Assembly: GCF_900489465.1 (NCBI RefSeq)
Contig: NZ_UEFQ01000017.1
Coordinates: forward strand, 1 to 59,789
DNA from: Aequorivita sp. CIP111184
GTDB lineage: Bacteria > Bacteroidota > Bacteroidia > Flavobacteriales > Flavobacteriaceae
DNA length: 59,789 nucleotides
Direction: 5' to 3'
Part shown: positions 1 through 7,620 of the stretch, piece after piece
Position numbering within the stretch: position 1 is the stretch's first letter
Layout: every line of letters starts with the position of its first letter
Translations under genes and position numbers: made by a program
Notes under the pieces: model-generated
Seen by the model: only the letters and a program-made list of their open reading frames with translations
Databases searched by the model: none
Told to the model about the DNA's origin: nothing

Positions 1-1
1 G

Positions 2-970
2 GGGATCTTGGCGGGGCAGGACCCTACGGAATTCAGCCTTTCATTTTATGAAACCCTTGAAGGGGCTGAGACCGGCGTTGGGGCCATTGCCTTTCCGTAT
101 GTGAACATCATCAATCCGCAGCGCATCTATGTTCGGGTGACCAACGAGCTGAATATTTTTGAGCCTAAGTGCTATGCCGTCGTGGATATGCTGCTGAAGG
201 TGGAGAGCCTTCCAGACGTTGTCTTGGACGGAGATTACCGACTGTGCGTGGATGCCAATGGCAACCCGATCGCCGCCGAGCAGGGCAGCATGTCGCCGCC
301 TGTTATAGACACGGGCCTTGACCCTGCGCTGTACACCTTCCAGTGGGACCTTGACGGGGTGATACTGGTCGGGGAGACCGGACCATCAATCATCGCGCTG
401 CAGGGCGGTGTCTATACGGTGACCATCACCGAGCTTGCCACCAACTGCGAGAGCACAACCAGTGCCACGGTTACGGTATCATCACCACCTTTTGAGTATG
501 GTGCGGTGCTGGTGGATGGCGCCTTTGCCGACAGCCACACAATTGAGGTGACCGCGGTGGGTGAGGGTACCTACGTGTACCAACTGGACGACGGTCCGTT
601 CCAAGACAGCAATATCTTTGAAAACGTATCGCCTGGGGGGCACACGGTGACCATCCGCGACGCCAACGGCTGTGGTAGCGTGACCATAAACGTCGGGGTG
701 ATTGATTACCCGCCGTACTTTACGCCCAATGCTGACGGCTACCACGACACGTGGAATATCATCGGTATTGCAACGGGCGACCCTACGGCAAAAATCTATA
801 TCTTTGACCGCTTCGGAAAGCTGCTCAAGCAGCTGAGCCCACTGGGCCAGGGATGGGACGGAACCTACGGGGGAAGCCCACTGCCATCGAGCGATTACTG
901 GTTCCGCATCGAGTACACCGAAGAGGGACAGACAAAGGAATTTAAAGGACATTTTACCTTAAAACGATAA
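2..970 (+). CDS. T9SS type B sorting domain-containing protein, 3' part
   Basis: The reading frame is open to the window edge, so this is the C-terminal ~320 residues of a larger exported protein; the TTG at 8 is not a convincing start. The last ~85 residues, beginning at YFTPNADGYHDTWNI and ending KGHFTLKR, are a type B (gliding-motility-associated) C-terminal domain, which directs passage through the type IX secretion system and cell-surface attachment. The preceding region is a run of Ig-like/PKD-like beta modules rich in Thr, Val and Gly, typical of SprB-like adhesins. The DNA is clearly GC-richer than the rest of the window, with many gcc, ctg and ggc codons, unlike every neighbouring gene. 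A hairpin terminator follows. Family assignment is firm; the protein's specific role (adhesin, gliding or enzyme) cannot be told from this part. Confidence 0.85.
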   Translation, partial: GILAGQDPTEFSLSFYETLEGAETGVGAIAFPYVNIINPQRIYVRVTNELNIFEPKCYAVVDMLLKVESLPDVVLDGDYRLCVDANGNPIAAEQGSMSPPVIDTGLDPALYTFQWDLDGVILVGETGPSIIALQGGVYTVTITELATNCESTTSATVTVSSPPFEYGAVLVDGAFADSHTIEVTAVGEGTYVYQLDDGPFQDSNIFENVSPGGHTVTIRDANGCGSVTINVGVIDYPPYFTPNADGYHDTWNIIGIATGDPTAKIYIFDRFGKLLKQLSPLGQGWDGTYGGSPLPSSDYWFRIEYTEEGQTKEFKGHFTLKR

Positions 971-992
971 ATACTATTGTATGTGTAATATT

Positions 993-1022
993 AAAACCCC
1001 GCAGTTTTGCGGGGTTTTTTTA
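993..1022 (+). terminator. Rho-independent terminator after the T9SS protein gene
   Basis: AAAACCCCGC, a short loop, then GCGGGGTTTTTTT. The GC-rich stem with a T-run lies 22 bases after the stop codon. The A-run on the left side could also let it stop transcription from the convergent minus-strand gene. Confidence 0.85.
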
Positions 1023-1199
1023 TAATAAAATTTTTTTAGGCTATTTTAGTTGGGTAAAATATAAGATAAGACTTGTGAAGTTATATCTGAGTTGCAGAAT
1101 AAGAAGTAAATCTTCAGGAAATAGATTAAGTAAGAACCTTCAAAAGAAAATATTCAATCAAATAGAATTTTATTAAATGGACCCTTAATTCAAAAGTAA

Positions 1200-2720
1200 T
1201 TAAAAATTGAAGCCTAAAGATGCTACAAAATTGCTGTAAATAGAATTTATATTGGCGGCGTTAGTTAAACCAACTGAGTATAATGGTTGATTTCGTTCTT
1301 GTTCTGATCTAGAGTAGGCAAGATCACAAGTAAAGCGTCCAAAATTATAGCCTGCACCAAATGAAAAACCCATTAAATCACCAATAATTGTACTGTCTTG
1401 ATATGGGCTTTCTTCATAATGAAATCCTCCGCGAAGGCTTAATTGGTTTCGGCGAAATTCAGCACCTACACTATATGTAGAAACAGCTTTTAATGTATTT
1501 TCTAAAGTGTTGTTTAAGTCATTGAAATTTGGACCATTGATGGGGATGAATTCTATTTGGGAATAATCTTTATAGGAGTAGTCAAAACTAATTAATCCGT
1601 TCAGACCAAAAATATAGGCAGCACTTGCTGAAATTTTTCCGGGTGTTCTTAAAGTGTAATCTTCATATACATTTATTATTCGTGGATCCAAAAATTCATT
1701 GAAAGTTTGGCCTTCAAAAACGCGTCGGCTTTTGAGGCTTTGAGTGGTTTCTTCAGAAAGTTGAAACCAAGTTGGTGTATCAAGGCTTAACCCGAAACGT
1801 AAATTGTCAGCCACTTTTGCAATTCCTCCAATTTGTGCAGAAATCCCAGCACCAGTTACAGATAGGTTATTTTCAAATCCAACTCTATTTACTGTGGAGC
1901 CAGGATTTCCGTTGCTTTCCAGTAAAAAAGAACTTTGATCAAATTCAACAGTGTGAGTGTTTATGTTTATTCCGAAGAAAAAATCATTTGTGATTTGAGT
2001 GGCAAGGTTTATAGAAAATTTACTGTTGTATCCTTGTGAAAGGTATGCGTATTCTTGATTGAAATTTCCACCAGAAATATTGGAAGTGTAGGCTGTATTG
2101 GAAGGATTATTAGGGTCAATGGGGTCAAAAAGAAAAGCTTGATAACCTAAAAAAGCATTTTGGGCAACATTCCCCTCATATTCTCCAAGATATTGATATA
2201 AATCTGAAATTGATTCGTTAGGCTGTAATTGTAGAAGATTTAAAGGGATACCTTGAGCTTGTGCCAAGAAAAAATCGCCGATAGAATTAGTTCCGGTTCC
2301 AGCTATATATAATTCATTGTCGAAATTTTTATTGATTGTATAATTCAATCCAATCGTAAACTTTTTAAAAGCCGATTCTTCGTTTGAATTATTTACAACG
2401 AATATACCGCCTAATTGATTTAAAGCCACATCATCTGAAAAACTTTTTTCGCTGTTATCAAAGTAATTTGCTTTATTCTCAACATCGAAGAGGGAAGCGG
2501 AAAACATTAAGCTTGAATTAAGAAAAACTGCTCCGCCGGCAGGATTTATGCTTATTGCTGAAAAATCACCTCCCAAAGCGCCCATTGCCCCACTCAGAGC
2601 TGTAAAACGGGCTGTGCCTATATTTTGTTCGGTGCTGTATCTTAAGCCATCTGTTGTGTTTTGGGCTTGTGTAAGTGCCAAAGAAAAAATAGCTATAATG
2701 AAGAATGAGATTCTTTTCAT
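1200..2720 (-). CDS. OmpP1/FadL-family outer membrane transporter
   Basis: A 506-residue protein with a clear signal peptide (MKRISFFIIAIFSLALTQAQ). The body is a beta-barrel pattern of alternating hydrophobic strands that ends in Phe (ASLGFNF). The N-terminal segment after cleavage (ALSGAMGALGGDFSAISINP) matches the conserved start of the OMPP1/FadL/TodX family, which moves hydrophobic compounds across the outer membrane. Flavobacterial members commonly lie beside proS, as here. It is transcribed away from proS, upstream of which is the Tyr/Gly-rich lipoprotein gene, 37 bases away on the same strand; the two may be cotranscribed. The substrate is not predictable. Confidence 0.85.
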   Translation of the reverse strand: MKRISFFIIAIFSLALTQAQNTTDGLRYSTEQNIGTARFTALSGAMGALGGDFSAISINPAGGAVFLNSSLMFSASLFDVENKANYFDNSEKSFSDDVALNQLGGIFVVNNSNEESAFKKFTIGLNYTINKNFDNELYIAGTGTNSIGDFFLAQAQGIPLNLLQLQPNESISDLYQYLGEYEGNVAQNAFLGYQAFLFDPIDPNNPSNTAYTSNISGGNFNQEYAYLSQGYNSKFSINLATQITNDFFFGININTHTVEFDQSSFLLESNGNPGSTVNRVGFENNLSVTGAGISAQIGGIAKVADNLRFGLSLDTPTWFQLSEETTQSLKSRRVFEGQTFNEFLDPRIINVYEDYTLRTPGKISASAAYIFGLNGLISFDYSYKDYSQIEFIPINGPNFNDLNNTLENTLKAVSTYSVGAEFRRNQLSLRGGFHYEESPYQDSTIIGDLMGFSFGAGYNFGRFTCDLAYSRSEQERNQPLYSVGLTNAANINSIYSNFVASLGFNF

Positions 2721-2757
2721 AGATAGAAACTTAAAAAAATATTTTTAATGAATTATT

Positions 2758-3774
2758 TTAACCGCGTCCACCGCGTCCACTTCCGCTGCTGCTGCGTCCA
2801 CTACTGCTGCTTCCACTACTAGAACGTCCACTATTACCTGAGCTTCTAACAGAACCTGAGTTACTGCTTCTAGTGGGTGTAGAGTAGTTGCTGCTTCTGG
2901 TAGTGTTGCTTCTAGTGGGTTGATTATAACCACCACTACGGTTTGTGTTAGAACGCGTATTTCTTATTACATTATTTGTATTGGAACGTGTGGTATTATT
3001 GCTGCGAATTGTTCGTGTAGTATTATTAGCTCTTACATTATTTTGATTTACACGACGAGAAATTTCAGAGCGGCTGTAAGAAGATTTTCTTGTAGATACA
3101 TTATTTGATCTTCCTCGAGATTCCGTTCTGCTATAATCTGTATTTCTTCTGCCTCGATTGTATGATGCGCTATTATAATATGGATTATTGTTGTAATAAG
3201 AACTATTGTAATAAGAGTTATAATACCCATTACCATAATGATAAGGATATCCATAACCATAATACGGATAATTCCATCCATAGCTTATACCCCAATAGGG
3301 TGAAAAGCCATAATATGGATAATAATCCCAATAGCCACCATACCAATAGGGTCTGTGATAGAATCCATAGCCATAACCTCCATAATTATAAATATTTACT
3401 GTAATATCTTCTGCATTGCTCCCCCAAGGACCATAACCATCTTCACTATAATTATCTTCAATAACTATAATTCCGTCCTCATCTAAGCTTTCAGTGGTTG
3501 AATAGGCGTCAATATCTGTGAAAATAGCACCTTCTTCGGGAAGATCTGAATAAGCATTGGTTTTGCTCTGAAAATATTGCTGGTAATAATTGGATTTTTC
3601 GTTTGAAACATCACTACCTTCCTCACTTACATTTGTATCATTTCCAGAGGAATAAATACCATCATTTTGATTATATCCATTGTTATAGGTTCCACAAGAT
3701 GTGATCAAAAGAGTCAAAATTCCCGAAATTGCTATGGAAATCGTACGTTTTATATTAAAAATTTGAGTGAACAT
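2758..3774 (-). CDS. Low-complexity Tyr/Gly/Asn/Ser-rich lipoprotein
   Basis: A 338-residue protein with a signal peptide and a lipobox ending at Cys27 (LLITSCGTY). After an acidic Asn/Ser/Asp-rich stretch (30-125) comes a strongly Tyr/Gly/Trp-rich segment (about 130-205, many YYG, GYG and NPYY units). A basic Arg/Ser/Asn/Thr repeat tail (about 208-338) follows, with recurring TRSN and NTTR motifs and an SSG/GRGG end. No enzyme motif is visible. The gene is divergent from proS and has been seen in this position in other flavobacteria (recalled, not checked). It is probably anchored in the outer membrane, with a disordered or adhesive exposed part. The skewed composition yields several spurious ORFs in other frames. 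Confidence 0.75.
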   Translation of the reverse strand: MFTQIFNIKRTISIAISGILTLLITSCGTYNNGYNQNDGIYSSGNDTNVSEEGSDVSNEKSNYYQQYFQSKTNAYSDLPEEGAIFTDIDAYSTTESLDEDGIIVIEDNYSEDGYGPWGSNAEDITVNIYNYGGYGYGFYHRPYWYGGYWDYYPYYGFSPYWGISYGWNYPYYGYGYPYHYGNGYYNSYYNSSYYNNNPYYNSASYNRGRRNTDYSRTESRGRSNNVSTRKSSYSRSEISRRVNQNNVRANNTTRTIRSNNTTRSNTNNVIRNTRSNTNRSGGYNQPTRSNTTRSSNYSTPTRSSNSGSVRSSGNSGRSSSGSSSSGRSSSGSGRGGRG

Positions 3775-3793
3775 ATCTGTGGTATTTTAATTG

Positions 3794-3821
3794 TTGAACT
3801 TCATAAAAATAAGTAGTTTTG
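3794..3821 (+). promoter_or_regulatory. Bacteroidota-type promoter for proS
   Basis: TTG (3794-3796), 17 bases, then TAGTTTTG (3814-3821), which matches the TAnnTTTG -7 consensus of the flavobacterial primary sigma factor. The predicted start of transcription is near 3828, giving a leader of about 50 bases before proS. Confidence 0.55.
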
Positions 3822-3876
3822 CGGACAATAACTAATCATTTAACATTGACACAACATTTGTGCCAAAAACAGGACT

Positions 3877-5352
3877 ATGGCAAAGAATTTAACAACTAGG
3901 GAAGAAGATTACTCCAAATGGTATAACGAATTGGTAATCAAGGCAGATCTTGCAGAAAATTCTGGAGTTCGTGGATGTATGGTTATTAAGCCTTATGGAT
4001 ACGCAATTTGGGAACGAATGCAGGCCGAGCTGGATAGAATGTTTAAAGAAACAGGACATCAAAACGCTTATTTTCCTCTTTTTATTCCGAAATCCTATTT
4101 TAGTAAAGAAGCAAGTCATGTGGATGGTTTTGCAAAGGAATGTGCTGTGGTTACTCATTATAGGTTAAAAAATGCTGAAGATGGCAGTGGGATTATTGTT
4201 GATCCAGATGCAAAATTGGAAGAAGAATTAATTGTTCGCCCAACTTCAGAAACAATTATTTGGGATACTTACAGAAAATGGATCCAGTCTTATCGTGATT
4301 TGCCGCTATTAATAAACCAATGGGCAAATGTAGTGCGTTGGGAAATGCGCACGCGACTGTTTCTTCGCACAGCGGAATTTCTTTGGCAGGAAGGGCATAC
4401 AGCTCACGCAACCAAAGACGAAGCCCTAGCAGAAGCGGAGCAAATGATGAATGTATATTCAGATTTTGCAGAAAATTATATGGCTATGCCGGTTATAAAG
4501 GGAACAAAAACCGAAAGTGAACGTTTTGCTGGAGCTTTGGAAACGTATTGTATTGAAGCGTTGATGCAGGATGGAAAAGCGCTTCAAGCAGGAACTTCAC
4601 ACTTTTTGGGACAGAATTTTGCAAAAGCATTTGATGTAAAATTTACATCCAAAGAAGGCGTACTTGATTATGTTTGGGCAACTTCGTGGGGTGTTTCCAC
4701 ACGATTGATGGGTGCTTTGGTTATGACCCACAGCGATGATAATGGTTTGGTTTTACCTCCAAATTTAGCGCCAGATCAAGTGGTTATTGTTCCAATATAT
4801 CGAAAAGATGAAGAGTTTGAGGCAGTAGATGAAGTGGCAAAGGATTTAATGAAAAAACTGCGCGCTAAAGGAATTCGAGTAAAGTATGATAATCGGGATA
4901 CTCACAAGCCAGGTTGGAAATTTAATGAGTATGAATTAAAGGGCGTTCCTGTCAGAATTGCTATCGGTCCAAAAGATGTTGAAAAAGGAACTGTTGAGTT
5001 AGCAAGAAGAGATACGCTTAAAAAAGAATTTATTGTTTATGAAAATGTAGTTGATAAAGTAGTTTCGTTAATGGAGGAAATTCAAGACAATTTGTACAAT
5101 AAAGCTTTATCTCATAGAGCAGAAAACACAACTGAAGTTTCTTCATATGAGGAGTTTAAGGAAGTTTTGGACTCCAAAGGTGGGTTTATTTTAGCACATT
5201 GGGATGGAACAGTAGAGACGGAAGAAAAAATTAAAAATGAAACTAAAGCAACAATAAGATGCATTCCTTTGGATGGAAAGATTGAAGCGGGAGTGTGCAT
5301 GGTTACTGGAAAACCATCAGTTAGAAAAGTGTTTTTTGCACGAGCTTATTAA
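3877..5352 (+). CDS. proS: Prolyl-tRNA synthetase (archaeal/eukaryote type)
   Basis: A 491-residue class II aminoacyl-tRNA synthetase that charges tRNA-Pro in the cytoplasm. Visible signatures are RPTSET (121-126), the motif 2 region from RWEMRTR (154) to [14 protein letters not shown] (164-177), and [13 protein letters not shown] in the active-site core. An anticodon-binding domain (about 300-400) precedes the C-terminal zinc-type extension ending in FFARAY. There is no bacterial-type editing (INS) insertion; Bacteroidota normally carry this shorter eukaryote-like ProRS, and the length fits. A good promoter lies upstream and tRNA-Glu is encoded just downstream. Confidence 0.97.
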   Translation: MAKNLTTREEDYSKWYNELVIKADLAENSGVRGCMVIKPYGYAIWERMQAELDRMFKETGHQNAYFPLFIPKSYFSKEASHVDGFAKECAVVTHYRLKNAEDGSGIIVDPDAKLEEELIVRPTSETIIWDTYRKWIQSYRDLPLLINQWANVVRWEMRTRLFLRTAEFLWQEGHTAHATKDEALAEAEQMMNVYSDFAENYMAMPVIKGTKTESERFAGALETYCIEALMQDGKALQAGTSHFLGQNFAKAFDVKFTSKEGVLDYVWATSWGVSTRLMGALVMTHSDDNGLVLPPNLAPDQVVIVPIYRKDEEFEAVDEVAKDLMKKLRAKGIRVKYDNRDTHKPGWKFNEYELKGVPVRIAIGPKDVEKGTVELARRDTLKKEFIVYENVVDKVVSLMEEIQDNLYNKALSHRAENTTEVSSYEEFKEVLDSKGGFILAHWDGTVETEEKIKNETKATIRCIPLDGKIEAGVCMVTGKPSVRKVFFARAY

Positions 5353-5378
5353 TTTTTTTTGAAAAAAGTAATTTAGTA

Positions 5379-5409
5379 TTTGCGCGATTCAAAAATAGTT
5401 GTATTTTTG
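5379..5409 (+). promoter_or_regulatory. Consensus Bacteroidota promoter for tRNA-Glu (and rpsT)
   Basis: TTTG (5379-5382), exactly 19 bases, then TATTTTTG (5402-5409). This is a full match to the TTTG-N19-TAnnTTTG consensus. Initiation is predicted about 6-8 bases downstream, some 17 bases before the mature tRNA 5' end. Confidence 0.75.
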
Positions 5410-5432
5410 CATCCGCATTTAAAACAAAATAT

Positions 5433-5504
5433 GGTCCGTTCGTCTAGGGGTTAGGACGCCAGGTTTTCATCCTGGTAACAGGGGTTCGATTCCCCTACGG
5501 ACTA
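5433..5504 (+). tRNA. tRNA-Glu (anticodon TTC)
   Basis: A cloverleaf can be drawn directly. The acceptor arms GGTCCGT and ACGGACT pair (first pair a G-T wobble). The anticodon stem CCAGG/CCTGG encloses loop TTTTCAT, with anticodon TTC at 5466-5468. The T-arm is CAGGG/CCCTA-type with loop TTCGATT. The discriminator base is A and CCA is not encoded. It lies only 26 bases before rpsT and follows a strong promoter, so the two are probably one transcription unit. Confidence 0.97.
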
Positions 5505-5530
5505 CAAAATTAGAATTTAACAAAAATAAA

Positions 5531-5782
5531 ATGGCAAATCACAAGTCAGCATTAAAGAGAATAAGAAGCAACGAGGCAAAGCGCTTGCGTAATCGTTATC
5601 AGCACAAAACTGCCCGTAATGCTATGAAGAAGTTTCAAGAGCTTACTGACAAGAAAGAAGCTGAAACTATGTTTCCAACTGTTGTTTCTATGATCGACAA
5701 ATTGGCAAAGAAAAACATTATTCACTCTAACAAGGCTTCCAATTTAAAATCGAATTTGGCTAAGCACGTAGCTGCGCTTTAA
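5531..5782 (+). CDS. rpsT: 30S ribosomal protein S20
   Basis: An 83-residue, very basic, helical protein that starts [20 protein letters not shown], the hallmark of bacterial S20. S20 binds 16S rRNA early in assembly of the small subunit. The length is normal for the family. It sits directly behind tRNA-Glu with no obvious promoter of its own and is followed by a strong bidirectional terminator. Confidence 0.98.
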   Translation: MANHKSALKRIRSNEAKRLRNRYQHKTARNAMKKFQELTDKKEAETMFPTVVSMIDKLAKKNIIHSNKASNLKSNLAKHVAAL

Positions 5783-5802
5783 TTCCTTTTATTTGAAATT
5801 AG

Positions 5803-5835
5803 AAAAACCCTTTCAGGAAACTGAAAGGGTTTTTT
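5803..5835. terminator. Bidirectional terminator between rpsT and coaD
   Basis: AAAAACCCTTTCAG, loop GAAA, CTGAAAGGGTTTTTT. A perfect stem with A-run and T-run on either side serves the convergent rpsT (+) and coaD (-) genes. Confidence 0.9.
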
Positions 5836-5858
5836 AGTTGTATATTTTTAAAGTTTTA

Positions 5859-6311
5859 TTATTTCTTAACTGCATTAGGAACTAAGCTGGAATAATCACC
5901 ATTATTGCGCATTACATCTCTAACAATGGTAGAGGATATATTTGAAACTTCAGGTGAACAAATAAGAAAGATACTGTCAACCTGCGCCATCTTATAATTA
6001 GTTTGCGCAATGGGTTGTTCGTAATTTAAATCTGTAGTGTTTCGTAAACCCCGAACAATAAATTGTGCTTCTTCTGTAATACAGAATTTCGCGGTCAGCC
6101 CCGAATAGCTTTTTACAATTATTTTAGATTCTCCTTTAAAGGTATTATTTATAAAGAGAATCCGCTCTTCCAAAGAGAACATTGTCTTTTTATCGGCGTT
6201 TACACCAATTGCAATTATTAATTCATCAAAAAGGGGAAGTGCACGATTAATTATATCCACATGTCCAAGTGTTATGGGATCAAAGGTTCCGGGAAAAACT
6301 GCGCGTCTCAT
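5859..6311 (-). CDS. coaD: Pantetheine-phosphate adenylyltransferase
   Basis: A 150-residue protein that transfers AMP from ATP to 4'-phosphopantetheine, the penultimate step of coenzyme A synthesis. The nucleotidyltransferase signature FPGTFDPITLGH is at residues 6-17, with TLGH at 14-17. The RGLRN motif and the ISSTIVRD (ISSTxxR) motif are both present. Length is normal for the family (~160). It is the last gene of a minus-strand series surE, small membrane protein, coaD, with gaps of 36 and 53 bases, so it may be cotranscribed with them. Confidence 0.96.
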   Translation of the reverse strand: MRRAVFPGTFDPITLGHVDIINRALPLFDELIIAIGVNADKKTMFSLEERILFINNTFKGESKIIVKSYSGLTAKFCITEEAQFIVRGLRNTTDLNYEQPIAQTNYKMAQVDSIFLICSPEVSNISSTIVRDVMRNNGDYSSLVPNAVKK

Positions 6312-6364
6312 TTTAGATTATTTGTTTACTAAGTTAATTAGTTATTGGCAGAATTTCTTTGTTT

Positions 6365-6652
6365 TCAGAAAAATTTCGAAATCAAAATTGCTAGCGCTGC
6401 AATTATGGTTGCTAGAACCACGCCTCGCGCCCTATAGTATTGATTCTTTTTTAAAAGAATAAAGAAGACAATTAAATTTAAAACTGCACCCAAAGCGATT
6501 AAACTTCCCAGAAAATCATTTTCCAAGGCTGCTTGTACTGTTGACTCGAAACTAAGTTTTGAAAAAAAGAAGATATACAAATAAGTGCCTGCCATATTTG
6601 CTGCTAAACCTATTATTAAGCCAATCAATATCTCTTTTATATGCGGTTTCAT
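6365..6652 (-). CDS. Small integral membrane protein, function unknown
   Basis: A 95-residue protein with three likely membrane helices (about residues 8-31, 47-67 and 75-94) joined by a short basic loop KKNQYYRARG. No signal peptide or catalytic motif is seen. It lies between surE and coaD on the same strand, 36 bases after surE. I recognise it only as a flavobacterial conserved hypothetical; its constant neighbourhood is the main hint, and no function can be given. Confidence 0.7.
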   Translation of the reverse strand: MKPHIKEILIGLIIGLAANMAGTYLYIFFFSKLSFESTVQAALENDFLGSLIALGAVLNLIVFFILLKKNQYYRARGVVLATIIAALAILISKFF

Positions 6653-6688
6653 TTGAATCTTTTCTTATTTAAAATGCAAAATTAATAT

Positions 6689-7465
6689 CTAAAAATCCCA
6701 AGTATTGAGTTCTTTCATAGCGTGGTGTGCTGTAAGATCGAATTGTACGGGAACTACGGAAACAAAACCGTTATGCAACGCCCATTCATCGGTGTCTTCA
6801 CCTTTGTCTTCATTTACAAATTCTCCGGTAAGCCAGTAATAATCACGGCCAAGTGGATTGGTGCGTTTATCAAATTTTTCTTCCCAATGTGCATTTGCTT
6901 GTCGGCAGACTTTAATACCCTTAATTTCGGACACATTAAGTTTTGGTATGTTCACATTCAATACCACTCCTTTTGGCAATCCATTTTTAATAACTTGCTC
7001 TGCGATTGATTTTACAAATTTCTTGGAGGGTTTGAAATCTGCTTCCAGGGAATAATCCAAAAGCGAAAACCCAATTGAAGGAATGCCAAGTGTCCCGGCT
7101 TCTACTGCAGCACTCATCGTGCCGCTATAAATTACGTTAATGGATGAATTGCTTCCGTGGTTAATGCCGCTAACGCAAAGATCCGGCTTCCGCTTCAAAA
7201 TTTCGTTTACAGCTATTTTCACACAATCTACTGGAGTTCCACTACAACTGTATTCTTTGTGCGGATCGCCATTTACTACCTTTATACTATTGCAATAGAG
7301 TGTGTCGTTAATGGTTATTGCGTGACCCATTCCGCTTTGTGGAGAATCGGGGGCAACAACGCAAACATCACCTAAAGTATTCATAACTTCAATTAAAGTT
7401 CTGATGCCTGGAGCGTTAATGCCATCGTCATTGGTAACTAAAATGAGCGGTCTTTTTTTGGACAT
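6689..7465 (-). CDS. surE: 5'/3'-nucleotidase SurE
   Basis: A 258-residue metal-dependent phosphatase that removes phosphate from nucleoside 5'- and 3'-monophosphates. The N-terminal LVTNDDGINAPG gives metal ligands D13 and D14; S44 (APDSPQSG) and N102 (SGINHGSN) complete the known metal site. Length and motif order match the family. It is probably the first gene of the surE, membrane protein, coaD unit, with surE start near the divergent protease gene. Confidence 0.96.
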   Translation of the reverse strand: MSKKRPLILVTNDDGINAPGIRTLIEVMNTLGDVCVVAPDSPQSGMGHAITINDTLYCNSIKVVNGDPHKEYSCSGTPVDCVKIAVNEILKRKPDLCVSGINHGSNSSINVIYSGTMSAAVEAGTLGIPSIGFSLLDYSLEADFKPSKKFVKSIAEQVIKNGLPKGVVLNVNIPKLNVSEIKGIKVCRQANAHWEEKFDKRTNPLGRDYYWLTGEFVNEDKGEDTDEWALHNGFVSVVPVQFDLTAHHAMKELNTWDF

Positions 7466-7620
7466 AATTTTATAAATTTTTAAGGAAACAAAAATACATT
7501 TTATAATCTTGAATTTGGAATGCAGTGCCCAAGAAACTGTTTAACAAAAAATTAGTATCGAAATCCTTTATTGGCACAGTTTTTTATATAATTTAGGCAC
7601 TCTTAAATAATACTATTACT

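Noticed and set aside
482-952. 156-codon minus-strand frame opposite the T9SS gene
   Set aside because: High-GC shadow frame opposite a well-supported type B sorting domain; no motif.
2900-3000. CRISPR-like short repeats
   Set aside because: The repetition is in-frame coding repeat of Thr-Arg-Ser-Asn units in the lipoprotein tail, without regular spacers. No CRISPR array was found anywhere in the window.
7571-7590. Possible sigma-54 promoter before the tail-specific protease (TTGGCAC then T-run)
   Set aside because: The -24 part is perfect, but at the -12 position there is TTTAT instead of TTGC(A/T); one half-site is too weak.
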